Shown in pieces: positions 27,315 to 35,598 of a DNA stretch of 64,000 bases. The position numbers and the translations under genes were made by a program. How positions within the stretch are numbered: the first letter of the stretch is position 1; each line of letters starts with the position of its first letter. The notes beneath the pieces were generated by a model, which had not been told where the DNA came from, made no database searches, and saw nothing but the letters and a program-made list of their open reading frames with translations. The DNA lies in the NCBI RefSeq assembly GCF_900113035.1, contig NZ_FONX01000017.1, forward strand, positions 1 to 64,000, in the 5' to 3' direction. The DNA is from Paracidovorax wautersii. Lineage in GTDB: Bacteria; Pseudomonadota; Gammaproteobacteria; Burkholderiales; Burkholderiaceae_C.

Positions 27315-30254
27315 TCAGTCCTTGCGCGGCGTGAAGACGTCGTCGCCCGAGCGCAGGCGGTCCTCCGGCGGCGGGCCGGCGCTGAAGGCGTCGAGCGCAC
27401 GGGCCGAGGTCACCGAATACAGCGTCTGCGTGCGCGCCAGCCGCGCGCCGCCGTCCCGCGTGAGCGGCGTCCAGAAGATGGTGCCGGTGGTCGGCGTGGA
27501 GCGCGGCAGGATCGCATCGAACGGGAAGGACACGTAGAGGCCCTTGTCGAAGCTGCCCTCGCCGAACTGCGCGGCCGACACGTTGGTCTTGGTGGCATAG
27601 GCGCCGATGACGACGCCGTTGGCGAAGCGCCGGCTCACGTCCAGCGTGGCGCCCTTGTCGCCCGCCAGGTACTGGCCCGCGCTCAGTCGCACGTTCACGC
27701 CGTTCCAGCCCGTGTCCCAGTAGATGGAGGCATGGCCGGTGGTGACCTGGTAGTCGCGGAAGCTGAAGTTCTGCTCGAAGGCGCGCTGGCGCACCCGGTT
27801 CACATCGACGCCGAAGGCCCAGCGGCTGCGCAGCGGGCGGTAGAGGTATTCGGCCCCCACGCCGCCGTACATCGGCTCCAGCAGGCCGCCGTAGATGCTG
27901 GCGAAATGGTTGCCGCCCAACTGCTCGGCATGGGTGATCTGCAGGTTGCTCAGCGTGAAACGCGAGGTGGTGACGAATTCACGGGCCAGCGTGCGCACGC
28001 GCGGCAGATTGCTGGGCGCCGTGTACTTGAACTTGTCGTAGTTGTCGATCACGCGCAGGTTGGCCGAGGCATTCACCCAGGTGCTGCGCGTCAGGCGGTA
28101 TTCGGCATCGCCCTTGATGCCGATCTGGTAGAGCACGAAGCTGTCCGGGCCGCCCAGGGTCTGCCAGAAGCTCGGGCCCAGGCCGCCGGTGAAGCGGCCG
28201 TCGGCGCTGCGCCAGAAGCCGGCATCCGTCCTGGCGCCGGCCGGGGCGGGCGCAGCAGGCGCAGCGCTGGCCTGCCGTTGCTGCGGCTGCGCCGGGGGCG
28301 TGATGTCGGCCAGCGGGGCCGTCGGCACGTCGCCGCCGAGCGCCTGCCGCTGGGCGGGCGACTGCGCCTCGGTATGAAGCGCGACCCAGTCGGCACGGTC
28401 GATGGTCTTGCTGCCCATGACCATGCCGTGCTCGACGAAGTCGATGACGAAGCGGTTCACGTCGGCCGCGGAATCGCGGTGCAGATAGGCCACCAGGCGG
28501 TCGAAATGCCCGGAGCGGTACAGGCCGGTGGCGCCGCTCACGCTCACGCGCAGCGTGTCGCCCTCGCGCACCGCCTCCGTCACGCGCCAGCCCGTGTCGC
28601 GGTTCATCTGCGACGACAGATCGTTCCAGGACGCCTGCGCCGCGGGCCGCGCGGCCTGCACGGCGGGCGCCGGCGTGTCGAACAGCTTGGGCGACTGCAA
28701 GCGGTTCAGCCCGCCATGGAAGGTGATGCCGAAGCTCACCTTGTCGCCGCGCTCCACGCCCGCCGAGATGTCGATGTGCGGGGAATAGCGATAGACCACG
28801 CCCACGTTGATCGGCACGCGCTGCCTGAAGGTGGCGGAGAAAGGCTCACGCTGGTAGTTGTTGCCGTCGTATTCGAGCTTGACGACCAGCGGCTGGTAGG
28901 GCGACTGCCACTGCACGCCGCCGAAGAGGCTGGTCGGACCGCGGAAATAGCTGGTGGATTCCAATGTGCCGCCCGAGGCCGTACTGCCGGCAGGACGCGT
29001 GGAAAACCGGTCACTGACGACCGACAGCGGATTCTTCAGGTTGCCCCGCGCTCCCAGATAGCCCCAGCCCAGGCCCAGGCTCCAGTCGAAATTGCCGGTG
29101 CGCTTGCTGGCCACCACGTATTCGCCCGAAAAGAGCCCGGTGCCGCCGATGTCGCGGGCACCGACCGCAATGCCTGGCAGGTAGCGAGACTCCTCCCGGA
29201 GCCTCAGTTTCACGTCGAAGTTCTTATCCTTGAAAGATTGGCTGGAGATAGCGATGCCGTAATCTTGATTGCTTACGGTGACGTAGCGGAAGCCGAATTC
29301 GATCCAGTCCAGTGGCTGGAACATCACCGTGGCGCGCGTGTAGGGCGTGGTGCGGCTGATGCTCAGGCGTGTATCCCCGGCGGCTTCCATGCGCGCGGTA
29401 GGGGTCTGCAGCAGGCCAATCTCGCCCCAGTCGCTGGCCGTGAGCGGCAGCGCGCGCTGGCGCACGCCGCCGCCGTCGGGCAGGCTGTTCGCTACCGGCG
29501 GCACGGAATAGCCCTGGGTGTCGGGTGCCGCGCCCTGGGTCGCCAGCAAGCGGATCAGCGCATCGGACAAAGAGGCCGGAATGCGGCTCTGCCGCGCCGG
29601 CGCCCAGATCCAGGCGCCTGCGGCCGGCGGGTCCTGCGCCTCGCCATTCCAGAGGCCTGTGCCGTAGCGATAGGTGCGGCCGTCGGGCTGGGCGATCCAG
29701 ACCACGTCGCGGTCGGCGGCATCGGCCACACAGGCGCGCACATAGTCGAAGGCCATGCCGCCGGCCTGCGCGGGCACGCGGCAGCGCTCCCCGTTCTCGA
29801 GCACCACGGTCACGGTGCGCGGACGCTCGGGCAGCTCCAGCGAGTCGCCCCCCTGGAGCAGCACCGGGTCCTGGTCGGGATGGACCTCCAGCCAGCGCGC
29901 ATCGGCCGAAGCCAGCGCCGCGCGGCCGGTCACCGGCAGCCCCGCCAACCAATCGGCCAGCCGGGGCAGGCCGTTGGGATGGTCCAGCGGCAAGGCGCGC
30001 AGGCCGTCCACGACTTGGTTGCGCAAGGCCTGTTGCGCAGGCTTTTCCGCCGGCACCAGCCAGGCGGCGCCGCCGTCGTAGCGCTCCGCGGGCTGCCGCA
30101 GCAGCCAGGCGCTTGCGCGCTCGGGCGTCGTGGAAGGGGGCACGGGCTCGGCGGCCCAGGCATCCAGCCCCAGGCCCGCAAGAAGCGAAGCCGCCAAGGC
30201 GGAGAGGGGCCAGCGGCGCCGGCACGACAACGAACAGGTCAACGATGGGCGCAC
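27315..30254 (-). CDS. Exopolysaccharide outer-membrane protein, YjbG-YjbH (GfcC-GfcD) fusion
   Basis: 979 residues with an N-terminal signal (cleavage about AWA-A, residue 35). Residues ~45-230 look like a GfcC/YjbG domain: GDSLELPERPRTVTV, QPDGRTYRYGTGLWN, and AGAWIWAP. The rest (~260-970) is a YjbH-type beta-barrel region rich in alternating strands (EFGFRYVTVSNQDYG, SAGQYLAGDKGATLDVSRRF). In E. coli these are two genes of ~245 and ~698 residues; their sum is close to this length. The start is a GTG, 32 bp after yjbF. A proline/alanine-rich linker is seen near residues 655-685. Role: export or assembly of a polysaccharide (family inference). Confidence 0.82.
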   Translation of the reverse strand: MRPSLTCSLSCRRRWPLSALAASLLAGLGLDAWAAEPVPPSTTPERASAWLLRQPAERYDGGAAWLVPAEKPAQQALRNQVVDGLRALPLDHPNGLPRLADWLAGLPVTGRAALASADARWLEVHPDQDPVLLQGGDSLELPERPRTVTVVLENGERCRVPAQAGGMAFDYVRACVADAADRDVVWIAQPDGRTYRYGTGLWNGEAQDPPAAGAWIWAPARQSRIPASLSDALIRLLATQGAAPDTQGYSVPPVANSLPDGGGVRQRALPLTASDWGEIGLLQTPTARMEAAGDTRLSISRTTPYTRATVMFQPLDWIEFGFRYVTVSNQDYGIAISSQSFKDKNFDVKLRLREESRYLPGIAVGARDIGGTGLFSGEYVVASKRTGNFDWSLGLGWGYLGARGNLKNPLSVVSDRFSTRPAGSTASGGTLESTSYFRGPTSLFGGVQWQSPYQPLVVKLEYDGNNYQREPFSATFRQRVPINVGVVYRYSPHIDISAGVERGDKVSFGITFHGGLNRLQSPKLFDTPAPAVQAARPAAQASWNDLSSQMNRDTGWRVTEAVREGDTLRVSVSGATGLYRSGHFDRLVAYLHRDSAADVNRFVIDFVEHGMVMGSKTIDRADWVALHTEAQSPAQRQALGGDVPTAPLADITPPAQPQQRQASAAPAAPAPAGARTDAGFWRSADGRFTGGLGPSFWQTLGGPDSFVLYQIGIKGDAEYRLTRSTWVNASANLRVIDNYDKFKYTAPSNLPRVRTLAREFVTTSRFTLSNLQITHAEQLGGNHFASIYGGLLEPMYGGVGAEYLYRPLRSRWAFGVDVNRVRQRAFEQNFSFRDYQVTTGHASIYWDTGWNGVNVRLSAGQYLAGDKGATLDVSRRFANGVVIGAYATKTNVSAAQFGEGSFDKGLYVSFPFDAILPRSTPTTGTIFWTPLTRDGGARLARTQTLYSVTSARALDAFSAGPPPEDRLRSGDDVFTPRKD

Positions 30255-30286
30255 GAGGACATCCGGCTAGCTAAAGGGAGACGAGA

Positions 30287-31030
30287 TCAGCGCGAGGCAG
30301 CAGCCGCCGGAGACGGCGCAGCGGCGGTGACCGGGCGCAGAGCCAGGCACAGATCGACGGCCAGGCACTGCTGGGAATACACCACGCGCTCGGCACCATT
30401 GGACAGGTCCACCGCGAACAGCGAGGCCGGCAGCTGCGCAGCCGGCGGGCGTGTGACGGCGACCTCTTCGAACCATTGCACCGACGCCGGCACCTGCACC
30501 GACACCAGCGTCTTGCCAGGCGGCGCGATGGGGCGGATGGTGACGGAGTCCTTCACGCCGGTCAGCGCGCCGGGCATGCTGTCGCGCACACGCTGATAGG
30601 AGCCCAGCGACGGGCGCTCCAGCACGCTGCGCCAGGAAGGCACGGCGGAGAAGCTCACGTCGCGCCATTCGCGGGGCAGGCCGGTGGCACCAGCAAGCCG
30701 CCCATGGCGCAGCCGCAGCACCTCCTTGGAAGCGCTGTACCAGACCTCTTCGGGCGCGCCCTGGGGATCATCCTTCACGGGATCGAGATAACCCAGCGCC
30801 ATCAGGGCGGCGCCCCCTTGGGAGGTATCGACGCGCAGGTAGCGCAGGCGCGGGTCCAGCTGTGCCTGGGCGAGCGGATCGCCGGGCAGCACGTAGCGGC
30901 TGACCATGCCCTGCAAGGTGGAAGAACTCGCGCTGCACCCCGCCAGCACTGCGGCAATCACGCAGGCCGACGGCACAAAAAACAAAACCCGGTAGAAACC
31001 GGGTTTTGACTGGGCGGCAGACAGCTGCAC
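30287..31030 (-). CDS. YjbF/GfcB-family lipoprotein of exopolysaccharide synthesis
   Basis: 247 residues if started at the GTG at 31030. Lipobox LAGC with Cys32. After it come LRVDTSQGGAALMALGY and EEVWYSASKEVLRLRHGRLAGATGL, the YjbF/GfcB pattern. The start is doubtful. The bases encoding residues 8-18 form a perfect terminator hairpin for the preceding yjbE transcript, and a GTG at 30976 just past its U-run would give a short leader (PSACVIAAVLAGC). Lies 12 bp after the yjbE stop and 32 bp before the yjbGH fusion. Confidence 0.82.
   Translation of the reverse strand: MQLSAAQSKPGFYRVLFFVPSACVIAAVLAGCSASSSTLQGMVSRYVLPGDPLAQAQLDPRLRYLRVDTSQGGAALMALGYLDPVKDDPQGAPEEVWYSASKEVLRLRHGRLAGATGLPREWRDVSFSAVPSWRSVLERPSLGSYQRVRDSMPGALTGVKDSVTIRPIAPPGKTLVSVQVPASVQWFEEVAVTRPPAAQLPASLFAVDLSNGAERVVYSQQCLAVDLCLALRPVTAAAPSPAAAASR
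30977..31007 (-). terminator. Intrinsic terminator/attenuator between yjbE and yjbF
   Basis: Read on the minus strand: AAAACCCGGT, TTCT, ACCGGGTTTT, G, TTTTTT. The 10-bp stem with a U-run is a textbook terminator 35 bp past the yjbE stop. It overlaps the 5' coding region assigned to yjbF, so it likely attenuates yjbF-yjbGH relative to yjbE. Confidence 0.8.
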
Positions 31031-31042
31031 CAGCGGCAGAGC

Positions 31043-31339
31043 TTAGCGGGTCGTGCCCGTGGTGCCCGTGGTGCCGGAATCGCTGGACGAACCGGCGACG
31101 GCAGCGATAGCGGCCACAGCCACCACGCCGACGGCGATGGTGCCAGCGCTCACGGCACCCAGTGCGCCCACGGTGGCAGCGGAGCCACCAGCAGCACCGC
31201 CGGCACCGGCGGCGGTTGCCGTGGTGGACGTGGAGGTGCTGGTGGAAGCAGCAGCGCCTTCCGTCTGAGCGTGCGACAGAGCGGGAGCAGCAGCCAGTGC
31301 TGCGGAAGCGACGAAGTAACCGAGTTTCTTGAAGTTCAT
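31043..31339 (-). CDS. Small secreted Ala/Gly/Ser/Thr-rich protein, YjbE-like
   Basis: 98 residues from the ATG at 31339 (GGGAG upstream). Signal peptide MNFKKLGYFVASAALAAAPA, cleaved about SHA-Q. The mature part is low-complexity: a Thr/Ser run, a Gly/Ala segment with a hydrophobic stretch (AVSAGTIAVGVVAVAAIAAV), and a GTTGTTGTTR tail. E. coli YjbE is likewise a short secreted repeat-like protein at the head of yjbEFGH. The AT-rich 31340-31474 region holds its promoter. Function unknown beyond the exopolysaccharide context. Confidence 0.78.
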   Translation of the reverse strand: MNFKKLGYFVASAALAAAPALSHAQTEGAAASTSTSTSTTATAAGAGGAAGGSAATVGALGAVSAGTIAVGVVAVAAIAAVAGSSSDSGTTGTTGTTR

Positions 31340-31474
31340 GAAATTCTCCCAATAAAAAAGGACGAGGCGTCGCAATCGTAACGCCAAGCCCTGATTTCAT
31401 GGTCTTTTTCCATTAACAAACGGATAAACAACCCTAAGGAATCGCTTTTTTCCGACAAAGCCTTTTGTAAAAAT

Positions 31475-33433
31475 TTACAACAGGAGTGCGTTCACACGCT
31501 TGACGTAGGCTGCCGGATCTTCCGGCAGCCCGCCTTCGGCCAGCAGGGCCTGGTCGAACAGGATGTGCGCCAGATCGTGGAAATGCACGCTGCCGTCGAG
31601 CTTCTTGACCAGGGCATGCTCCGGGTTCACCTCCAGCACCGGCTTGGTGTCGGGAGCCTGCTGGCCGGCCTGCTTGAGCAGGCGCGCCAGCTGGGTGCTC
31701 ATGCCATCCTCGGTGGTAACCAGGCAGGCCGGTGAATCGACCAGGCGGGTGGTGACGCGCACGTCCTGCGCCTTGTCCTTCAGCGCTTCCTTGAGTTGGG
31801 CCAGCACGGGCTTGAAGCTTTCCGCGGCTTCCTCGGCAGCCTTCTTCTCGGCTTCGTCCTGCAGCTTGCCCAGGTCCACGGCCCCCTTGGCCACGGACTG
31901 CAGCGGCGTGCCGTCGAAGTCGTGCAGATAGTTCAGGGCCCACTCGTCCACGCGGTCGGCCATCAGCAGCACTTCGATGCCTTTCTTCTTGAAGACCTCG
32001 AGCTGCGGGCTGTTCTTCGCGGCGGCGAGCGTGTCGGCGGTGATGTAGTAGATGGCCTCCTGGCCCTCCTTCATGCGGGCCTTGTAGCCGGCCAGCGAGA
32101 CGGTGGCGCTGTCGGTGGTGGTGGACGGGAAGCGCAGCAGCTTGGCGATGCGCTCGCGGTTGGCGAAGTCCTCGCCCAGGCCTTCCTTGAGCACCGCGCC
32201 GAATTCGGCGTAGAACTGGCTGTACTTGCCTTCCTTGGCCTTGTCTTCCTCGCTCACCACATCGGTCACGCCGTCGGCGCCCTCGCCGGCGGCATGCTGG
32301 TCGTGCTTGGCCAGGTCTTCCAGCATGGCCAGCACGCGCTTGGTGGAGCCCTCGCGGATGGCGCGCACGTCGCGGCTTTCCTGCAGCAGCTCGCGGCTCA
32401 CGTTGAGCGGCAGGTCGCTGGAGTCGATCACGCCCTTGACGAAGCGCAGGTAGGTGGGCATGAGCGCCTCGGCGTCGTCCATGATGAAGACGCGCTTGAC
32501 GTAGAGCTTCACGCCGGCCTTCTTGTCGCGGTTCCACAGGTCGAACGGCGCCTTGGCGGGGATGTAGAGCAGCTGCGTGTATTCGGTATTGCCCTCGACC
32601 CGGTTGTGGCTCCAGGTGAGCGGGTTCTCGTGGTCGTGGCTGATGGCCTTGTAGAAGTCCTGGTACTGCTCGGCCGTCACGTCCTTCTTGGGGCGGGTCC
32701 AGAGCGCGCTGGCCTTGTTCACGGCTTCCCACTCGCCGGTCTTGACCATGTCGCCGGGCTGATCGTTCTCGCCGTCCTTCCACTCTTCCTTTTCCATCAG
32801 GATGGGCAGGCTGATGTGGTCGGAATACTTGCCGATGATCGACTTGAGCTTCCAGGCGTTCAGGAACTCTTCGGCGTCATCGCGCAGGTGCAGGATGATG
32901 CTGGTGCCGCGCTGGGCGCGGGTGATGGTCTCGACCTCGAAGTCGCCCGTGCCGCCGCTGATCCAGCGCACGCCCTCTTCGGGCTTGAGGCCCGCGCGGC
33001 GCGATTCGACGGTGATTCGGTCGGCCACGATGAAGCCCGAATAGAAGCCCACGCCGAACTGGCCGATCAGCTGGCCCTGCTCGCTGGCGGTCTGCTTCTG
33101 GTCGCCGGAGAGGCGGCTCATGAAGTCCTTGGTGCCGCTCTTGGCGATGGTGCCCAGGTGGTCGATGGCCTCCTGCTGGCTCATGCCGATGCCGTTGTCG
33201 GTGATGGTCAGGGTCTTGGCGGCCTTGTCGAAGGACACGCGCACTTCGAGGTTGGGCGCGTCTTCGTAGAGCGCGCTGTCATTGAGTGCCTCGAAGCGCA
33301 GCTTGTCGCACGCGTCGGAGGCGTTCGAGATCAGCTCGCGCAGGAAGATTTCCTGGTTGGAATACAGCGAATGGGTGACCAGGTGCAGCAGTTGCGCCAC
33401 TTCGGCCTGGAAGGAATGGGTTTGCTTGCTCAT
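31475..33433 (-). CDS. htpG: Molecular chaperone HtpG (Hsp90)
   Basis: 652 residues from the ATG at 33433 ([12 protein letters not shown]). GHKL ATPase motifs [26 protein letters not shown] and [11 protein letters not shown]; middle-domain VKRVFIMDD and [11 protein letters not shown]; and a normal-length C-terminal dimerisation domain. A cytosolic ATP-dependent folding chaperone. The preceding frame to 33484 is not conserved. No sigma-32 promoter could be assigned with confidence. Confidence 0.97.
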   Translation of the reverse strand: MSKQTHSFQAEVAQLLHLVTHSLYSNQEIFLRELISNASDACDKLRFEALNDSALYEDAPNLEVRVSFDKAAKTLTITDNGIGMSQQEAIDHLGTIAKSGTKDFMSRLSGDQKQTASEQGQLIGQFGVGFYSGFIVADRITVESRRAGLKPEEGVRWISGGTGDFEVETITRAQRGTSIILHLRDDAEEFLNAWKLKSIIGKYSDHISLPILMEKEEWKDGENDQPGDMVKTGEWEAVNKASALWTRPKKDVTAEQYQDFYKAISHDHENPLTWSHNRVEGNTEYTQLLYIPAKAPFDLWNRDKKAGVKLYVKRVFIMDDAEALMPTYLRFVKGVIDSSDLPLNVSRELLQESRDVRAIREGSTKRVLAMLEDLAKHDQHAAGEGADGVTDVVSEEDKAKEGKYSQFYAEFGAVLKEGLGEDFANRERIAKLLRFPSTTTDSATVSLAGYKARMKEGQEAIYYITADTLAAAKNSPQLEVFKKKGIEVLLMADRVDEWALNYLHDFDGTPLQSVAKGAVDLGKLQDEAEKKAAEEAAESFKPVLAQLKEALKDKAQDVRVTTRLVDSPACLVTTEDGMSTQLARLLKQAGQQAPDTKPVLEVNPEHALVKKLDGSVHFHDLAHILFDQALLAEGGLPEDPAAYVKRVNALLL

Positions 33434-33592
33434 GGTAGGTGTGTGACTGAAACAGGATTCACGAAAAACACGACGCCCGCACACATCGGGGCGAGCCCGC
33501 CATTATCAAGAAGTGTGGATTGCACCCGAAGGAACGCATTGTTCACATTGGCGCCCTCCTGCCCGAGCCCCTGCCTGCCTAAGATTTCCCGG

Positions 33593-33624
33593 AGCCCGCC
33601 GACCCGTCGATCGCGGGCTTTTTT
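33593..33624 (+). terminator. Orphan intrinsic terminator upstream of aqpZ
   Basis: AGCCCGC (33593-33599), 13-base loop, GCGGGCT (33613-33619), T-run to 33624. It points toward aqpZ but no plus-strand gene precedes it; htpG diverges. It may end a small RNA started in 33434-33590 or regulate aqpZ from its leader. Confidence 0.65.
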
Positions 33625-33668
33625 GCATCCATCCAACCAACCAACAAGCAGACGAGGGAAAACACACC

Positions 33669-34370
33669 GTGGGCAACCCAAGCAACATCAAAAAATGGAC
33701 CGCCGAGTTCCTCGGCACTTTCTGGCTGACGTTCGGCGGCTGCGGCAGCGCCGTGCTGGCGGCGACTTTTCCGCAGTGGGGCATCGGCCTGCTCGGCGTG
33801 TCGCTGGCGTTCGGCCTCACGGTGCTGACCGGCGCCTACGCCTTCGGCCCGATCTCAGGCGGCCACTTCAATCCGGCGGTCTCCATCGGGCTGGCGGTGG
33901 GCAGGCGTTTCCGGGCGGCCGACCTGCCGGGCTACATCGCCGCGCAGGTGCTGGGCGCCATCGTGGCGGCAGGGCTGCTCTATCTGATCGCCACGGGCAA
34001 GCCGGGCGCCGACATCGGCGGCTTCGCCACCAACGGCTACGGGGTGCATTCGCCGGGTGGCTACGGCCTGATGGCGGCGCTGATCACCGAGGTGGTGCTC
34101 ACCGCCGTCTTCCTGCTGGTGATCCTGGGGGCGACCTCGCGGCGCGCGGCCGAGAGCTTCGGCGGCCTGGCCATCGGCCTGGCGCTCACGCTGATCCACC
34201 TGATCTCCATTCCGGTCACCAACACCTCGGTCAACCCGGCCCGCAGCACCGGCCCGGCGCTGTTCGGTCCGGAGATCGCCCTCTCGCAGCTCTGGCTCTT
34301 CTGGGTCGCGCCCATCGCAGGCGCGGTCATCGGTGCCGTGATCTATCAGGCGCTGCTGTCGGACGACTGA
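33669..34370 (+). CDS. aqpZ: Aquaporin Z
   Basis: 233 residues, six membrane helices, with both NPA loops (GGHFNPAVS and TSVNPARS). Selectivity-filter context ([22 protein letters not shown]) resembles AqpZ rather than glycerol facilitators. The start is a GTG at 33669 (GNPSNIKKW follows) with GAGGGA upstream. Water channel of the inner membrane. Convergent with the pseudouridine synthase gene. Confidence 0.93.
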   Translation: MGNPSNIKKWTAEFLGTFWLTFGGCGSAVLAATFPQWGIGLLGVSLAFGLTVLTGAYAFGPISGGHFNPAVSIGLAVGRRFRAADLPGYIAAQVLGAIVAAGLLYLIATGKPGADIGGFATNGYGVHSPGGYGLMAALITEVVLTAVFLLVILGATSRRAAESFGGLAIGLALTLIHLISIPVTNTSVNPARSTGPALFGPEIALSQLWLFWVAPIAGAVIGAVIYQALLSDD

Positions 34371-34490
34371 TCTTTCCGTGGCCCGGCGGGCGCAGGGCGC
34401 CCGGGCCCTCATGCCCCGCCAGCCCGCCCTTCAATGGCGGCCAATGCCTGCGAACGCTGGCCGGGGCAGCGAAGCCCCGCGCTTCGGGAA

Positions 34491-35594
34491 TCAGAACCGC
34501 TCGTTCGGCCCCAGGTAGCGCCACTGGCCCACGGGCAGGTTGCCCAGCACCACGCGGCCGATGCGGATGCGCTTGAGGCCCACCACCTTCAGGCCGACCA
34601 GCTCGCACATGCGGCGGATCTGGCGCTTCTTGCCCTCGGTCAGCACGAAGCGCAGCTGCTCGGGGTTCTGCCAATCCACCTTGGCGGGCTTGAGCGCCTG
34701 CCCGTCCAGCGAAAGGCCGTGGCACAGGCGCGCCAGCTGCTCGCGCGGGAACGCCGACTGCACGTCGGTGGCCACCTCGCCGTACTGCACGCGCACCAGG
34801 TATTCCTTGTCCACCTCGGAGTTCTCGCCGATGAGCTGGCGCGCCACGCGGCCGTCCTGCGTGAGCACCAGCAGGCCGACCGAGTCGATGTCCAGCCGGC
34901 CGCAGGGCGCGAGGCCCCGCAGCTGCGGCGGCGAAAAGCGCATGCCGCTCGGGTCCTCGCGCCAGTGGGTGCGCGGGTTGATGAGCGCCACGGCCGGCGT
35001 GTGGCCGTCTTCGGCCTGGCCGCTCACGTAGCCCATGGGCTTGTGCATGAGGATAGTGACCTTCTGCTCCTGAAAGCCCTGCGCCACGCGCTCGACCTCG
35101 ATGCGGTCGCCCGGGCGCACCTGCAGCCCCATGGGCGCGACCTCGCCGTTGACCTTGACCCAGCCCTGGGCGATCCAGTCGTCGGCCTCGCGCCGTGAAC
35201 AGAGGCCCAGCTCGGCCATGCGCTTGTTGAGCCGCTGGGTATCGCCAGGCCCCGCCGCTGCCGCAGGCGCGGCCGGGGCGCGCACCGCAGCCGGCGGGCG
35301 GGCGGCCCAAGCCTGCGGAGCAGGCCGGGGCGGCACACGCGGCCCGGCACCACCACCGGGGGCGGCAAAGCCGCCGCGCCCGGGCCCGCCGGAGACGGCG
35401 GGGCGCGGCGCAGGCGTGGCGCCGCGGCGCACGGGTGCCGACGCGGGCGGCGCGCCGGCCGGGCGGCGCAGCGTGGGGCGGGCGGGCGGGCTCTGCGGCC
35501 CGGCGGGGGACGATGCAGGGCCGCTGCTGGAGGCAGGCCGGTCGGAGCCGGCGGGCGGGGAAGACGGAGTGCGGCGGGGCGGCGTATCGGACAT
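34491..35594 (-). CDS. 23S rRNA pseudouridine synthase (RluF/RluB-like)
   Basis: 367 residues. A long Pro/Ala/Gly/Arg-rich N-terminal extension (about 1-105) precedes an S4 RNA-binding domain (RLNKRMAELGLCSRREADDWI) and the RsuA-family catalytic domain with CGRLDIDSVGLLVLTQDG (catalytic Asp), EYLVRV and GKKRQIRRMCELVGLKVVGL. The catalytic part most resembles RluF (23S U2604) but RluB cannot be excluded. The low-complexity extension is compositionally unlike the enzyme body. Confidence 0.87.
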   Translation of the reverse strand: MSDTPPRRTPSSPPAGSDRPASSSGPASSPAGPQSPPARPTLRRPAGAPPASAPVRRGATPAPRPAVSGGPGRGGFAAPGGGAGPRVPPRPAPQAWAARPPAAVRAPAAPAAAAGPGDTQRLNKRMAELGLCSRREADDWIAQGWVKVNGEVAPMGLQVRPGDRIEVERVAQGFQEQKVTILMHKPMGYVSGQAEDGHTPAVALINPRTHWREDPSGMRFSPPQLRGLAPCGRLDIDSVGLLVLTQDGRVARQLIGENSEVDKEYLVRVQYGEVATDVQSAFPREQLARLCHGLSLDGQALKPAKVDWQNPEQLRFVLTEGKKRQIRRMCELVGLKVVGLKRIRIGRVVLGNLPVGQWRYLGPNERF

Positions 35595-35598
35595 GCCG

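Noticed and set aside
27732-30596. 954-residue plus-strand frame opposite the yjbGH fusion
   Set aside because: Low-complexity Arg/Gly/Ala/His composition; the minus strand has signal peptide, family motifs and operon context.
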